Source of the DNA: Neisseriaceae bacterium JH1-16
Lineage (GTDB): Bacteria > Pseudomonadota > Gammaproteobacteria > Burkholderiales > Chromobacteriaceae
Reading direction: 5' to 3'
DNA: 64,000 bases
NCBI GenBank assembly: GCA_025989215.1
Contig: JAPDNP010000002.1
Span: forward strand, 1-64,000
Below are positions 9,124 to 17,682 of the stretch, in pieces. The notes beneath the pieces were generated by a model, which saw only the letters and a program-made list of their open reading frames with translations, searched no databases and was not told the origin of the DNA. The first letter of the stretch is position 1, and each line of letters starts with the position of its first letter. Position numbers and translations under genes: made by a program.

Positions 9124-9894
9124 TTACGGCGACTTGGCGGCCTGCGCCTGCAGCAGCGTGGCGAAACGCTGCAGGTCGGCGCCATTCAGGTCCGACACGG
9201 CCCAGAAGTTCATCCCCTCCTGACGCCACGTCACCAGCTGGTAGCCCTGCCGGCTGCGCACGGCCATGCCTTGGGTCGCGACCGCATCGGCAGGCCATAC
9301 ATAGACGTTGATCACATGCAGCTTGTGCCGGTAGACCAGCGCGGCCACACGGCGCTGCTGCAGGTAGTCGAGCCGGCCGCCTATCAGCGGAAAGCCCGCC
9401 GTCGCCAGATCGTAAACCGGTGGCGAATAGTCCAGCCGCCCGGCGAACCACGGCTTGACGGTGTGCTGGTCGGTGCTGGCGACGTCGTCCAGGTGCCCCG
9501 GCAGCAATGCGCGCAGGTGCGAGGCCAGCACCTCGTCCGGCAGCAGATTGGCCGCCGGCGGCAGCAGCGTCAGCATCAGCGCGGCGCCGGCCAGCGCCCC
9601 GCCGAGCGATGCGGTGGACAGGCCCAACCACGGACGATGCCACCAAGCTGGGGGGCGCGGCACGGCAGCGGGCTCTTGCGGCAGGCTGGCCCGGATTCTG
9701 GAGGCCAGGCCCGACGGCACCGGGTATTGTTCTGCCAGCTCGCGTACCAGCTTCCGGGCGACGCGTTGTTGTTCCAGCGCCCCCTGGCAGGCGGAGCAGC
9801 TGGACAGGTGCTGTTCAATCGCCATCTCTTCGGCCGGGTCGAGCTGCCGGTCGAGGTGGCCTGACAAGCGCTCTCGAACGTATTGGCAATCCAT
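9124..9894 (-). CDS. Zinc-finger anti-sigma factor
   Basis: 256 residues. The N-terminal anti-sigma domain has the zinc motif HLSSCSAC (HxxxCxxC). One transmembrane segment follows around residues 92-115, and the rest is probably periplasmic with a sensor role. The C-terminal part contains GMNFWAVSDLNGADL, typical of RsiW-like and related transmembrane regulators. It starts 4 nt after the stop codon of the ECF sigma gene, the standard sigma/anti-sigma pairing. It presumably sequesters the upstream sigma factor until a periplasmic or redox signal is received. Confidence 0.88.
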   Translation of the reverse strand: MDCQYVRERLSGHLDRQLDPAEEMAIEQHLSSCSACQGALEQQRVARKLVRELAEQYPVPSGLASRIRASLPQEPAAVPRPPAWWHRPWLGLSTASLGGALAGAALMLTLLPPAANLLPDEVLASHLRALLPGHLDDVASTDQHTVKPWFAGRLDYSPPVYDLATAGFPLIGGRLDYLQQRRVAALVYRHKLHVINVYVWPADAVATQGMAVRSRQGYQLVTWRQEGMNFWAVSDLNGADLQRFATLLQAQAAKSP

Positions 9895-9898
9895 GGCG

Positions 9899-10399
9899 TT
9901 ATTTCTCCTCGCTCTCGGCCAGATAATGCAACAGCATGGCGCGGGCACGGGAAAGACGCGACATGACGGTGCCCACGGGCACACCGGAGATGTCGGCGAT
10001 GTCGCGGTATGAACATTCGGCGATTTCGCGCAACACCAGCACCTCGCGGTAGACGGGGGGCAAGCGACGCAGCGCAGTGTTCACCTGCAGACAGTCGTCA
10101 CTGCGCTGGGCCAGTTGCTCCGGGTTGGCCGACCAGTCGGCCAGGGCCATGCCATGGTCGTCCTCATCGAGCGGCTCTGTCGGCAGCCCGGACGGCAGGC
10201 TGTCGTAATAGGCATTGCGCACGATGGTGAGCAGCCAGGCGCGCGCATTACCCCCGTGAAAGCCGTCGAAGTAACGGAACGCCCGCAAGAAGGCTTCCTG
10301 CACCACATCCTCGGCATCATGGTCGTTGCGCGCGAGCCAGCGCGCCAGATGCCATGCCACCTTGAGGTGCGGCATCACCAGCTGCTCGAATCGACTCAT
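9899..10399 (-). CDS. ECF-family RNA polymerase sigma factor
   Basis: 166 residues from ATG 10399 with region 2 (DHDAEDVVQEAFLRAFRYFD) and region 4 (YREVLVLREIAECSYRDIA, followed by VPVGTVMSRLSRAR). An in-frame ATG at 10453 has a Shine-Dalgarno-like AGGTGG. However, that sequence overlaps a GGAATAAA element that probably is the -35 of the promoter for this gene, so the shorter protein beginning MSRFEQLV is preferred. Co-transcribed with its anti-sigma factor and divergent from a metallophosphoesterase-cupredoxin pair that it probably controls. Confidence 0.9.
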   Translation of the reverse strand: MSRFEQLVMPHLKVAWHLARWLARNDHDAEDVVQEAFLRAFRYFDGFHGGNARAWLLTIVRNAYYDSLPSGLPTEPLDEDDHGMALADWSANPEQLAQRSDDCLQVNTALRRLPPVYREVLVLREIAECSYRDIADISGVPVGTVMSRLSRARAMLLHYLAESEEK

Positions 10400-10452
10400 C
10401 CGGTTTTGAAGCAAAGCGCTCTCCCTGCAGTAGAGACCGAGACAGCCCGCCA

Positions 10453-10496
10453 TTTATTCCCACCTGCTCAGATTTTTTTCACCGACGCGGAATAAA
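10453..10496. promoter_or_regulatory. Divergent GGAATAAA elements, probable ECF-sigma promoters
   Basis: GGAATAAA occurs at 10489-10496 on the plus strand and at 10453-10460 on the minus strand, pointing away from each other. A GGAAT-type -35 is typical of ECF promoters. On the minus side a CGGTCT follows about 14 nt downstream as a possible -10. The layout suggests autoregulation of the sigma gene and control of the divergent pair. Confidence 0.5.
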
Positions 10497-10509
10497 TCGA
10501 CTCAGCGCG

Positions 10510-10530
10510 GGGTTACCACAGACGTAACCC
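10510..10530. promoter_or_regulatory. Inverted repeat upstream of the metallophosphoesterase gene
   Basis: Seven-base arms GGGTTAC/GTAACCC are separated by 7 nt and lie between the GGAATAAA element and the start codon at 10555. It could be an operator or an mRNA leader hairpin. A similar GGTTAC-GTAACC palindrome occurs at 25845-25861 in front of an unrelated gene. Confidence 0.4.
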
Positions 10531-10554
10531 TCATAAACAGCAAAGGAGATGGCG

Positions 10555-11448
10555 ATGGGAAATGCAATCGATCGACGCGAGTTTTTCCGACTGGCCGGGC
10601 TGGGTTCGGTGGTCCTGGTCAGCGGCTGTGCCGGCATGGGGCATGGCACCAGCCAGGCGCAGCAGGATTTCTACTTCGTGCAGCTCTCCGATACGCACTG
10701 GGGTTTTAGCGACCCGGCGGTGAACCCCGACTTCGCCGGCACCTTGCCCAAGGCAGTGGCGGCGGTGAATTCGCTGTCGGTGCCGCCGGACTTCGTGATG
10801 TTCACCGGCGACCTGACCCAGACCACTGACGACCCCACCGAACGACGCCGCCGGCTTAGCCAGTTCAAGCAGATCGCCGCCGGCCTGACCGTGCCGGTGG
10901 TGCACTACATGCCGGGCGAGCACGATGCGGCGCTCGACCGCGGCGCCGCGTACAGCGAGTTTTTCGGTGCCACCCATTACAGCTTCGACCACAAGGGCGT
11001 GCACTTTATCGTGCTGGACAATGTCAGCGACCCGGGCGCGGCGATCGGCGATGAACAGTTGACGTGGCTGAAGGGTGACCTGGCCAAGCAATCGCCCGAC
11101 AGCCGCATCGTGGTGTTCACCCACCGCCCGCTGTTCGACCTGTACCCGCGCTGGGACTGGGCCACCCGCGACGGCGACAAGGCAATTGCGCTGTTGATGC
11201 CGTATCGCAACGTCACGGTGTTCTACGGCCACATTCACCAAGAAAACCACCACATGACCGACCACATCGCCCACCACGCCGCCCACTCGCTGATGTTCGC
11301 GCTACCCGCCCCCGGCTCGCAGCCCAAGCGCACACCGGTGGCGTGGGATGCCAGCGCGCCGTATCGCGGCCTGGGTTATCGCCAGGTGCGTACCGAGCAG
11401 GCCAGCGCCGGCTACCGTGTGGCCGAACTACCCGTCGTGAAAGGATGA
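10555..11448 (+). CDS. Tat-exported metallophosphoesterase, probable lipoprotein
   Basis: 297 residues. The N-terminus carries a twin-arginine motif (DRREFFRLAG) followed by a lipobox-like VLVSGC. The calcineurin-like dimetal site is visible as DTH, GDLTQT, GEHD (the usual Asn replaced by Glu), THRP and GHIH. It is probably a periplasmic phosphodiesterase of unknown substrate. ATG 10555 is preferred over 10549 because AAGGAG is 6-7 nt upstream of it. It is followed after 3 nt by the cupredoxin gene and is divergent from the ECF sigma gene. Confidence 0.87.
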   Translation: MGNAIDRREFFRLAGLGSVVLVSGCAGMGHGTSQAQQDFYFVQLSDTHWGFSDPAVNPDFAGTLPKAVAAVNSLSVPPDFVMFTGDLTQTTDDPTERRRRLSQFKQIAAGLTVPVVHYMPGEHDAALDRGAAYSEFFGATHYSFDHKGVHFIVLDNVSDPGAAIGDEQLTWLKGDLAKQSPDSRIVVFTHRPLFDLYPRWDWATRDGDKAIALLMPYRNVTVFYGHIHQENHHMTDHIAHHAAHSLMFALPAPGSQPKRTPVAWDASAPYRGLGYRQVRTEQASAGYRVAELPVVKG

Positions 11449-11451
11449 GCG

Positions 11452-11814
11452 ATGCTGAACCGACGTCAATTGCTGTGCTATCTGGGCGGAGCCACCGCCC
11501 TCGCGGCCACCGCTCCGCTGCTGATGGCCGCCGGCAGCGAGCGGGTAATCCGCATCGCCGGTCGGCGCTTCGAATGGACCCCGTCGACCGTGGAGGTGAA
11601 AGCGGGCGAGGCGGTGGTGCTGGAGATCCTGGTCAGCGATGTGGTGATGGGCTTCAACTTGCCCGACCTGAAGCTGCGTACTGACCTGGTGCCGGGCCGG
11701 CCGGCGCGGCTGCGCCTGCCGCCGCAGCCGGTCGGCGAGCTGACGTTCCTCTGCGACGTGTTCTGCGGCAGCGGCCACGAAAACATGACCGGGGTGATCA
11801 AGGTGGTCGCCTAG
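11452..11814 (+). CDS. Periplasmic cupredoxin-like copper protein
   Basis: 120 residues with a signal sequence (RRQLLCYLGGATALAATAP). The C-terminal CDVFCGSGHENM has the CxxxCxxxHxxM spacing of the dinuclear CuA site of cytochrome oxidase subunit II. There is no membrane anchor or oxidase partner, so it is a stand-alone CuA-like cupredoxin, perhaps an electron carrier or copper-handling protein. It starts 3 nt after the metallophosphoesterase stop and the two probably form the operon controlled by the ECF sigma factor. Confidence 0.82.
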   Translation: MLNRRQLLCYLGGATALAATAPLLMAAGSERVIRIAGRRFEWTPSTVEVKAGEAVVLEILVSDVVMGFNLPDLKLRTDLVPGRPARLRLPPQPVGELTFLCDVFCGSGHENMTGVIKVVA

Positions 11815-11877
11815 CCGAGTTGAAACCGACTTCAGTCCGGGGGCGAAACGATACCGACGCTTTCTCGGGCTCATGGA

Positions 11878-11905
11878 GGGGCACCGACGGGTGCCCTCTT
11901 TTTTT
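11878..11905 (+). terminator. Terminator after the cupredoxin gene
   Basis: GGGCACC/GGTGCCC stem with a GACG loop followed by a T-rich tail ending in seven T. Confidence 0.85.
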
Positions 11906-12160
11906 GTCAGATAACAACACCATTGCCGACAAAACGCTTAAAAATGTAATCCGATTTGCATTGAATACAGGGGGTGCAAAATAATAGCTTCCATCTGGTA
12001 TGACCAGTATGAAAAGCTGATCACATCCAATTATGCAGGAGACCATCGCGAACATCGCTTCCGCGGGCAGCGCAGGCCCGTCACCCACCTAGAACGATCA
12101 GATACACCCGCCACCACCACAAGGCGGGGACAACAATAGCCAATAGCTCAAGGACCCAGC

Positions 12161-14038
12161 ATGTCGTCGTTACGAATGCGCTTCATCTTGTTCATTGTCG
12201 CGGTGATCGCCCTCTGCGGCACCACCATCAGCGCGATCTCCTACCTGCGGATGAGCTCCGTGGTAAACAGCGCGCTCAACCGTGAACTCACCATGACCCT
12301 GGGCGGCTACGCCAAGGCGATCAGCGACTGGAGCGACGCGCACAAGCAGCTCGTCACCAGCGTCGCCCCCTACGCCGCCCGGCCGACGCTGAAGGAACAC
12401 CTGGCCCAGGCCGCCACCGCCGGTGGCTTCGACCTGTTCTACGCCGGCTTCGCCGACAAGCGCATCGTCTACTCCACCGACCGCGTCGCCCCGCCCGGTT
12501 TCGACCCGACCGCCCGCCCCTGGTACCAGCAGGCCGACGCCGCCGGCCAGGTGATCGTCTCGGCGCCGTATCTCGGCAAGAGCACCAAGACCCTGGTGGT
12601 GACCTTCGCCGCACCGGTCAAAGACGGCGGCAAGACCCTGGCGGTGATCGGCGGCGACGTCGGCCTGGCCAATATCGTTAAGTCGGTGCTGACGCTGAAA
12701 CTGCCGGTCTCGGGCTTCAGCTTCCTGGTGCAGCGCGACGGCAGCCTGATCGGCTATCCGCAACCGGAAGCGCTGTTCAAGCCGATCAAGGACTACATCC
12801 CGGCGATCACCGACGTGGCGGCGATGACCGAGCAGAGCAGCGGCGAGCTGGTCGACATCGAATTGAATGACAGCCACCAATTGCTGAAGATGACCCCGGT
12901 GCCGGGCACCGACTGGTACCTGGGCGTGGTGATCGACCGCAGCGAAGCGCTGGCGCCGCTGTCCAGCCTATTGTGGTCGCTGGTGATCTCGGGCGTGGTG
13001 CTGCTGACCGCGCTGTTGGCGCTGGCCTGGGTCGGCGTCGGCCGCCTGCTGGCCGGCTTGCAGCAGGTGGAGGGCGCAATGCGCGCGATCTCCAGCGGCG
13101 ACGCCGACCTGACCCAGCGTCTGCCGGTGCACGGCGACGACGAGGTCGGCCGCATTGCCGCCGCGTTCAACCAGTTCGTCGGCCGCCTGCGCGAGATGTT
13201 CATCACCGTGCGCGAGCAGGCCGACAGCCTGGCCAGCGGCTCGACCCAGCTGGTCGACACCACGCGGCGCATCTCGGGCGACTCGAAGATCCAGTCCGCC
13301 GAACTGGGCAACACCGCCGCCACCATCGAACAGATCACCGTCAGCATCGCCCACATCGCCGACCACGTCGGCGACACCGGCGAGCTGGTTGGCCGCATCG
13401 ACACCCGCTCCAAGGACTCGGCCGAGGCAGTGGAACGGGTGGCGCGCGAGATCGGCGCCATCGCCGCCGAATGCCACGAGCTGTCGACGGTGATGAGCGG
13501 GCTGGGCAGCCGCACCGACCGGATCGGCAGCATCGTCAACGTGATCAAGGACATCGCCGACCAGACCAATCTGCTGGCGCTGAACGCGGCGATCGAGGCG
13601 GCGCGCGCCGGCGAGCAGGGTCGCGGCTTCGCGGTGGTGGCCGACGAGGTGCGCAAGTTGGCCGAACGCACCACCCAGGCCACCGTCGAGATCGGCGAGA
13701 TGATCGGCTCGATCCATCAGGACACCCAGGCGGCGATGACGCGGATGGACACCACCTTCAAAACGGTGGACACCGGCGTCAGCCTGGCGCAGGACGCGTC
13801 CGGGCAGATCGGCACCATCCGCGCGCTGACCGACGACATGGTATCGCGCATGAACGAGATCGCCAGTTCCACCGCCGAGCAGAAGACCGCCACCGCGGCG
13901 ATGGCGCAAAGCGCCGAGCGCATCAACGTGATGGCGCAGCAGACCGACGACGCGATCCAGGGCGCCAGCGAAACGATCCGCAGCCAGGGCGAACTGGCCG
14001 CCAAGCTGCAAGGCCTGGTCGGGCGCTTCAAACTGTAA
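12161..14038 (+). CDS. Methyl-accepting chemotaxis protein with dCache sensor
   Basis: 625 residues. Membrane segment 1 is at about 8-28 and segment 2 at about 275-297. The periplasmic part between them has the dCache signature [12 protein letters not shown] and the later [17 protein letters not shown], a ligand pocket often used for amino acids and related small molecules. HAMP follows (about 298-350), then the signalling domain with the tip [20 protein letters not shown]. The membrane-distal tip is nearly identical to that of the receptor at 6312, as normal for the family. A TTGGCCGAA motif lies at 13658-13666 (Leu-Ala-Glu). Confidence 0.93.
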   Translation: MSSLRMRFILFIVAVIALCGTTISAISYLRMSSVVNSALNRELTMTLGGYAKAISDWSDAHKQLVTSVAPYAARPTLKEHLAQAATAGGFDLFYAGFADKRIVYSTDRVAPPGFDPTARPWYQQADAAGQVIVSAPYLGKSTKTLVVTFAAPVKDGGKTLAVIGGDVGLANIVKSVLTLKLPVSGFSFLVQRDGSLIGYPQPEALFKPIKDYIPAITDVAAMTEQSSGELVDIELNDSHQLLKMTPVPGTDWYLGVVIDRSEALAPLSSLLWSLVISGVVLLTALLALAWVGVGRLLAGLQQVEGAMRAISSGDADLTQRLPVHGDDEVGRIAAAFNQFVGRLREMFITVREQADSLASGSTQLVDTTRRISGDSKIQSAELGNTAATIEQITVSIAHIADHVGDTGELVGRIDTRSKDSAEAVERVAREIGAIAAECHELSTVMSGLGSRTDRIGSIVNVIKDIADQTNLLALNAAIEAARAGEQGRGFAVVADEVRKLAERTTQATVEIGEMIGSIHQDTQAAMTRMDTTFKTVDTGVSLAQDASGQIGTIRALTDDMVSRMNEIASSTAEQKTATAAMAQSAERINVMAQQTDDAIQGASETIRSQGELAAKLQGLVGRFKL

Positions 14039-14066
14039 TCCTCCCCGCACCCCGCCCTACCGTCAG

Positions 14067-14090
14067 AGCCCTCCGCCCCGGAGGGCTTTC
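14067..14090 (+). terminator. Terminator after the dCache chemoreceptor gene
   Basis: AGCCCTCCG/CGGAGGGCT stem with a 3-nt loop followed by TTCTC. Confidence 0.8.
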
Positions 14091-14215
14091 TCGTTGGTGC
14101 GGCAGCCTGCACACGCGGTTTTGTGGCGGATGGTCTGCTTGCGAGTTGCTATGTTTGAGTGGAGAGACGGGGTGCGGGCGAACCCGCACTCGCAATAGGA
14201 CGGAAGACTGACGAC

Positions 14216-14587
14216 ATGAGCAATCGCATTGTTGGCCGGACGATGGGAATGCTCGCTGAAGAAGCGCTCCGCGACCGGCAAGCGGGAGAGACCGCCATCG
14301 CCATCCTGGACAGAATTTGCATGCTGTACAGCAATAGCGATGCTGACTGGAAAGCCGAAGACCCGGCCTGCCCTGGCCGCGTGCATCCCGATTATGGCAG
14401 CTACACCGACCCGCAACCCAAGGCAGCGCTCGGCATGCTGATGCTGGAAGCCTTCGCCCCCAACGGGGTGGCCGACCTGCCTCGCTACCAGCCGATGCTC
14501 GACGCCGAGCATCCCGACGAAAGCGCCTACGATGCCTGGTGGGCCGAGGTCTATGAGCCGTTTCAGGATCGGTACAACTTCGGTTGA
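14216..14587 (+). CDS. Hypothetical protein
   Basis: 123 residues from ATG 14216 (MSNRIVGRTMGMLAEEAL). Acidic and soluble, with no signal peptide or membrane segment. The C-terminal half is rich in aromatic and acidic residues (AYDAWWAEVYEPFQDRYNFG). I do not recognise a family. Codon use matches the neighbours, which supports a real gene. An upstream start at 14159 would add residues without coding character. It stands alone between a terminator and a phosphatase gene. Confidence 0.6.
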   Translation: MSNRIVGRTMGMLAEEALRDRQAGETAIAILDRICMLYSNSDADWKAEDPACPGRVHPDYGSYTDPQPKAALGMLMLEAFAPNGVADLPRYQPMLDAEHPDESAYDAWWAEVYEPFQDRYNFG

Positions 14588-14773
14588 GGCAACGCGGCCA
14601 GCCATGGCGGCATAGCCGTGAAATCCGGATGGCTCTTCTCGGATTCGTCGCGGCCGAGCCCGTATGACGGCCCACGAACCGGCAACGGGTTCTTCACGGC
14701 CCAGGCCACATTCAAGCCTCCCAGGCGCTGCCGGGTGGACCCCATTCATTGCGCGGGAACGGTACGGCCGTCA

Positions 14774-14782
14774 TTCGGCCAA
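14774..14782 (-). repeat. Uptake-like motif TTGGCCGAA (intergenic)
   Basis: Exact nonamer on the minus strand in the gap before the secreted phosphatase gene, with no neighbouring inverted partner. Confidence 0.6.
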
Positions 14783-14834
14783 CGCCAGCGCGAGATTGCG
14801 TTGCGAACGACCCCACGCCGGAGGGTAATGAAGC

Positions 14835-15761
14835 ATGATGAGCGATCTGATCAGAGCGGGCCGTGTCGCGATCCTGATCTCGATGCTCGCGTCGCTCGCG
14901 TACGCACAAACCGCCTCGAAGATCATCCCGTCGACCGACGAAGATCCCGTTGTGCTGGCGGCCGGCGACATTGCCCAGTGCCCGGGACGCGGCGCCACCC
15001 TGACGGCACGCCTGCTCGATGGGCTTCCCGGTTTTGTGCTGGCGGTGGGCGACCTAGCCTACGAGAAGGGCACCCTCGCCGAGTTCGAACAGTGCTACGA
15101 GCCGACCTGGGGGGCGCACAAGGCGCGCACCTTCCCGGTGCCGGGCAATCACGAATACGAGACACCCGATGCCGCAGGCTATTTCGCTTACTGGGGTGAC
15201 CGTGCCGGCCCCCGCGGCAAAGGCTATTACAGCTTCGACATCGGGGCCTGGCACCTGATCGCGCTCAATAGCAATCTCAAGTCCGCGGCGGCAGCGGAGC
15301 AGGAGAGCTGGCTGCGCGATGACCTCGCGGCGTCGCCGGCGCCTTGCGTGCTGGCGTTCTGGCACCACACGCTGTTCAGTTCCGGCTACAACGGCCTCAC
15401 GCCGAGCACCGTCCCGCTCTATCGGGCGCTGTACGAGGGTGGAGCCAGTGTACTCATCACGGGGCACGATCATCATTACGAGCGCTTCAAGCCGCAAACC
15501 CCGAACGGCGTCGTCGACGAACAGCGCGGCATCCGCGTCTTCGTCGTGGGAACCGGGGGAGCGAGACTGTACCCCGCCCTGTTTCTGAAGGCGGCCAGCG
15601 AGGTCCGGGCTTCAGGGGTATGGGGCATCCTAAAGCTCGTTCTACACGCCCAAAGCTACCATTGGGAATTCATCCCGGCCGGGCAAAGCAAGTTCAGCGA
15701 CGCCGGAGACGGCCGCTGCGTGGAACGGAATACCAAGGGTGAGGTACTCGAGCAGCCCTGA
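14835..15761 (+). CDS. Secreted metallophosphatase (purple acid phosphatase-like)
   Basis: 308 residues with a Sec signal peptide ending near LASLAYA. The calcineurin-type motifs appear in order: AAGDIAQC, VGDLAY, PGNHEYE, FWHHTLFSSG and GHDHHYERF. The GDxxY, GNHE and GHxHxYER combination is typical of purple-acid-phosphatase-like secreted phosphoesterases. It is likely involved in phosphate scavenging or nucleotide hydrolysis in the periplasm. GGAGGG lies 9 nt before ATG 14835. No pho box is obvious. Confidence 0.87.
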   Translation: MMSDLIRAGRVAILISMLASLAYAQTASKIIPSTDEDPVVLAAGDIAQCPGRGATLTARLLDGLPGFVLAVGDLAYEKGTLAEFEQCYEPTWGAHKARTFPVPGNHEYETPDAAGYFAYWGDRAGPRGKGYYSFDIGAWHLIALNSNLKSAAAAEQESWLRDDLAASPAPCVLAFWHHTLFSSGYNGLTPSTVPLYRALYEGGASVLITGHDHHYERFKPQTPNGVVDEQRGIRVFVVGTGGARLYPALFLKAASEVRASGVWGILKLVLHAQSYHWEFIPAGQSKFSDAGDGRCVERNTKGEVLEQP

Positions 15762-15853
15762 CGCGGTTGCGAACAGGTCGCCCACCCAGGTCGCCGACGG
15801 CCCCGGCACGCCCGCGTCGTTTCTCGCTTTACGCGCCTCGAAAGGACCCGAAG

Positions 15854-16219
15854 GTGAAAAACCGACCGTTCCACGAACGACTTGAATTTGCGCTGAACGG
15901 CATCGGCGCCGCGTGGTGCAGCGAAGCGAGCTTTCGCACCCAGATCATCGCCGCGATTGGTGTGGTGCTGGTACTGATGTGGCTACACCCCGCCGCCGTC
16001 TGGTGGGCGATGACGGCGCTGGCCATTGGTGCTGTGCTGGCCGCCGAGTTGTTCAATACGGCGCTGGAACACGTGATCGACCAGCTGCACCCCGAGCACA
16101 CCGCGATGATCAAGACCGCCAAAGACTGTGCCGCCGGGGCGGTGCTCGTGCTGTGCGTCGCAGCGATCGCGCTGTTCCTCATACTGCTGTTGCAAACATG
16201 GGCAGCAAAAACGCCATGA
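15854..16219 (+). CDS. dgkA: Diacylglycerol kinase
   Basis: 121 residues, the normal size of the small trimeric membrane kinase. Three membrane helices are visible. The active-site segment AELFNTALEHVIDQL and KTAKDCAAGAV match the DgkA family. It rephosphorylates diacylglycerol released by membrane-derived glucan or lipid A modification. Start: GTG 15854 is preceded by AAAGGA at 7 nt. The frame is open further upstream to 15767, but that part is Pro/Arg-rich and unlike the family. Confidence 0.92.
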   Translation: MKNRPFHERLEFALNGIGAAWCSEASFRTQIIAAIGVVLVLMWLHPAAVWWAMTALAIGAVLAAELFNTALEHVIDQLHPEHTAMIKTAKDCAAGAVLVLCVAAIALFLILLLQTWAAKTP

Positions 16220-16234
16220 GCCCGGCTCATGGCG
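16212..16234. terminator. Bidirectional terminator overlapping the dgkA stop codon
   Basis: CGCCATGAG/CTCATGGCG stem with CCCGG loop. The dgkA stop codon (16217-16219) lies in the left arm. It separates convergent dgkA and the RidA-family gene. Confidence 0.7.
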
Positions 16235-16285
16235 CTTGTTCTTCCGGACGAGGCGGCAGGCCAAGGCGCTGCCTCTCGGCCTGAC

Positions 16286-16720
16286 TCAAGCCGGCAGCGC
16301 CGCCAGAGCCTCCACCTCGAACAGCATGCCATCGAGCGCCAGGCGCGGCACCGGGATCAGCGTGCAGGTCGGCTTCATCGCCGCGCCCCATGCCCGGTCC
16401 AGCTCGGTGCCGAGCACGTGCAGGCGCGACTCGTCGTGATCGACGATCAGTACGGTCAGCTTGGCGACATCGCGCGGCTCGGCCCCGGCGGCGGCCAGCG
16501 CGGTGCACAGATTAGCGAGCGCCTGGCGCACCTGGGCGGCAAAGTCGGGCGACAGCCGCCCGTCCTCGGTCTCGCCGCCCTGGCCCGCGACAAACACCAG
16601 CCGCGCGCCCGGCGCCACCATGCCCAGGTGGGAATAGCCATTCGGCGCCGGATCGTACAGCCCGGCCGGGTTGTGCAGGGTCAGCGGCGCCGTCTTGGCG
16701 GTATCAGCAATATTCGTCAT
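16286..16720 (-). CDS. RidA (YjgF) family protein
   Basis: 144 residues. RidA-family features: VAPGARLVFVAGQ at the N-terminal strand, RQALANLCTALAAAG helix, DVAKLTVLIVD and the C-terminal RLALDGMLFEVEALA. The usual catalytic Arg region is replaced by PTCTLIPVPRLAL, which still contains an Arg. Family members hydrolyse reactive enamine or imine intermediates. Start ATG 16720 has AAAGGGGA 5 nt upstream. It is the last gene of a four-gene minus-strand cluster divergent from a MocR regulator. Confidence 0.85.
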   Translation of the reverse strand: MTNIADTAKTAPLTLHNPAGLYDPAPNGYSHLGMVAPGARLVFVAGQGGETEDGRLSPDFAAQVRQALANLCTALAAAGAEPRDVAKLTVLIVDHDESRLHVLGTELDRAWGAAMKPTCTLIPVPRLALDGMLFEVEALAALPA

Positions 16721-16746
16721 GGAATCCCCTTTGTAAGTGGGTAAGG

Positions 16747-16755
16747 TTGGCCGAA
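16747..16755 (+). repeat. Uptake-like motif in extended form (intergenic)
   Basis: AAGGTTGGCCGAAGC (16743-16757), the full extended consensus, sits between the RidA-like and EthD genes. Confidence 0.65.
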
Positions 16756-16799
16756 GCGCCGATCGGGCGAGACGGCCGAAACGAGACAGACGGCGGCGC

Positions 16800-17108
16800 C
16801 TAGATCGCCTCGTCGTCGAACACCAGCAGCTCCACGCCGCCGGTGGCGAAGTTGGCCAGATCCGCCGCAGCCGCCTGCCCGGCCGGCGAAGCCAGCGCCG
16901 CCTGCAACGCATCCATCGATGCAAAGCTCAGCGTCGCCACCATGTGATACGGCGAGACGCCCATAGGCGACGCGACCGGGCCGCGGCTGACTTCGTAGCT
17001 GGTCAGCCCGGCGATGCCGCGCGCCAGCGGCAGGTGGCGTTCGAAGTAATAGGCGTCGAATGCCGCCGGGTCGATCGGGGTCTTGTAGAGGGCGATCAGC
17101 TTGGCCAT
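16800..17108 (-). CDS. EthD-domain protein (dimeric alpha-beta barrel)
   Basis: 102 residues with the EthD-family start KLIALYKTPIDPAAFDAYYFERHLPLARG, whose HLPL segment is diagnostic. Small dimeric ferredoxin-like fold proteins of this family act in degradation pathways or have unknown roles. It belongs to the small-enzyme cluster between the RidA-like and carboxymuconolactone-decarboxylase-like genes. AGGAGC lies upstream of the start. Confidence 0.82.
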   Translation of the reverse strand: MAKLIALYKTPIDPAAFDAYYFERHLPLARGIAGLTSYEVSRGPVASPMGVSPYHMVATLSFASMDALQAALASPAGQAAAADLANFATGGVELLVFDDEAI

Positions 17109-17169
17109 GTCGGCTCCTTCAGCGTAAGGACGAATCGGCGCCGCCTCCCGATGACCCGGCCTGCGATCA

Positions 17170-17631
17170 TCAGTCGTACTGACCCGGTTGGTAGCTGCCC
17201 GCCGGCGTGTTGCAGCCGATCGAGATGCGGTTCCAACCGTTGATCGCGACGATGCACCAGGTCAGGTCGACGATTTCCTTCTCGTCGAAGTGCTGCGCCA
17301 ATTCAGACTGTAGTGCTTCGGTCGGATGTTGCTGGGCAACCAGTGTCAGCGCCTCGGCCCAGGCCAGTGCGGCGCGCTCGCGCGGGGTGTAGCACGGCGC
17401 CTCGCGCCAGGCCGACAACAGGTACAGCCGCTGTTCGGTCTCGCCCTCGGCACGTGCATCCTTGGTGTGCATGTCGATGCAGAAGGCGCAGCCGTTCAGC
17501 TGCGACACGCGGGTCTTCACCAGCTCACGCAAGGTGAATTCGAGGCTGCTGCTGCGGATGTACTGCTCGAGGCCGGCCTGGGCCTGGAAGCCTTGCGGGG
17601 CGAGTTTCGGGTAGTCGATGTAGCGCGACAT
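17170..17631 (-). CDS. Carboxymuconolactone decarboxylase / AhpD-like protein
   Basis: 153 residues. The redox motif CAFCIDMH (CxxCxxxH) in GCAFCIDMHTKDAR identifies an AhpD-like peroxidase-type CMD protein. ATG 17631 is chosen because GGAG is 7 nt upstream. The in-frame ATG at 17637 would place it too close. A likely role is thiol-dependent peroxide removal. The context with EthD and RidA-like genes suggests detoxification of reactive metabolites. Confidence 0.88.
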   Translation of the reverse strand: MSRYIDYPKLAPQGFQAQAGLEQYIRSSSLEFTLRELVKTRVSQLNGCAFCIDMHTKDARAEGETEQRLYLLSAWREAPCYTPRERAALAWAEALTLVAQQHPTEALQSELAQHFDEKEIVDLTWCIVAINGWNRISIGCNTPAGSYQPGQYD

Positions 17632-17656
17632 GGTCATGCTCCTGGTGGGGTTAGGG

Positions 17657-17665
17657 TTGGCCGAA
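17657..17665 (+). repeat. Uptake-like motif (intergenic)
   Basis: GGGTTGGCCGAAGCC lies between the CMD-like gene start and the end of the isocitrate lyase-like gene. Confidence 0.6.
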
Positions 17666-17682
17666 GCCGTCATGATTCGGGG

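Noticed and set aside
10111-10125. Near matches to the uptake-like motif (TTGGCCGAC at 10117 and 40505, TTGGCCGAT at 36406 and 38533)
   Set aside because: They differ at the last base and were not counted. They may be decayed copies, but single-mismatch words also arise by chance in this composition.
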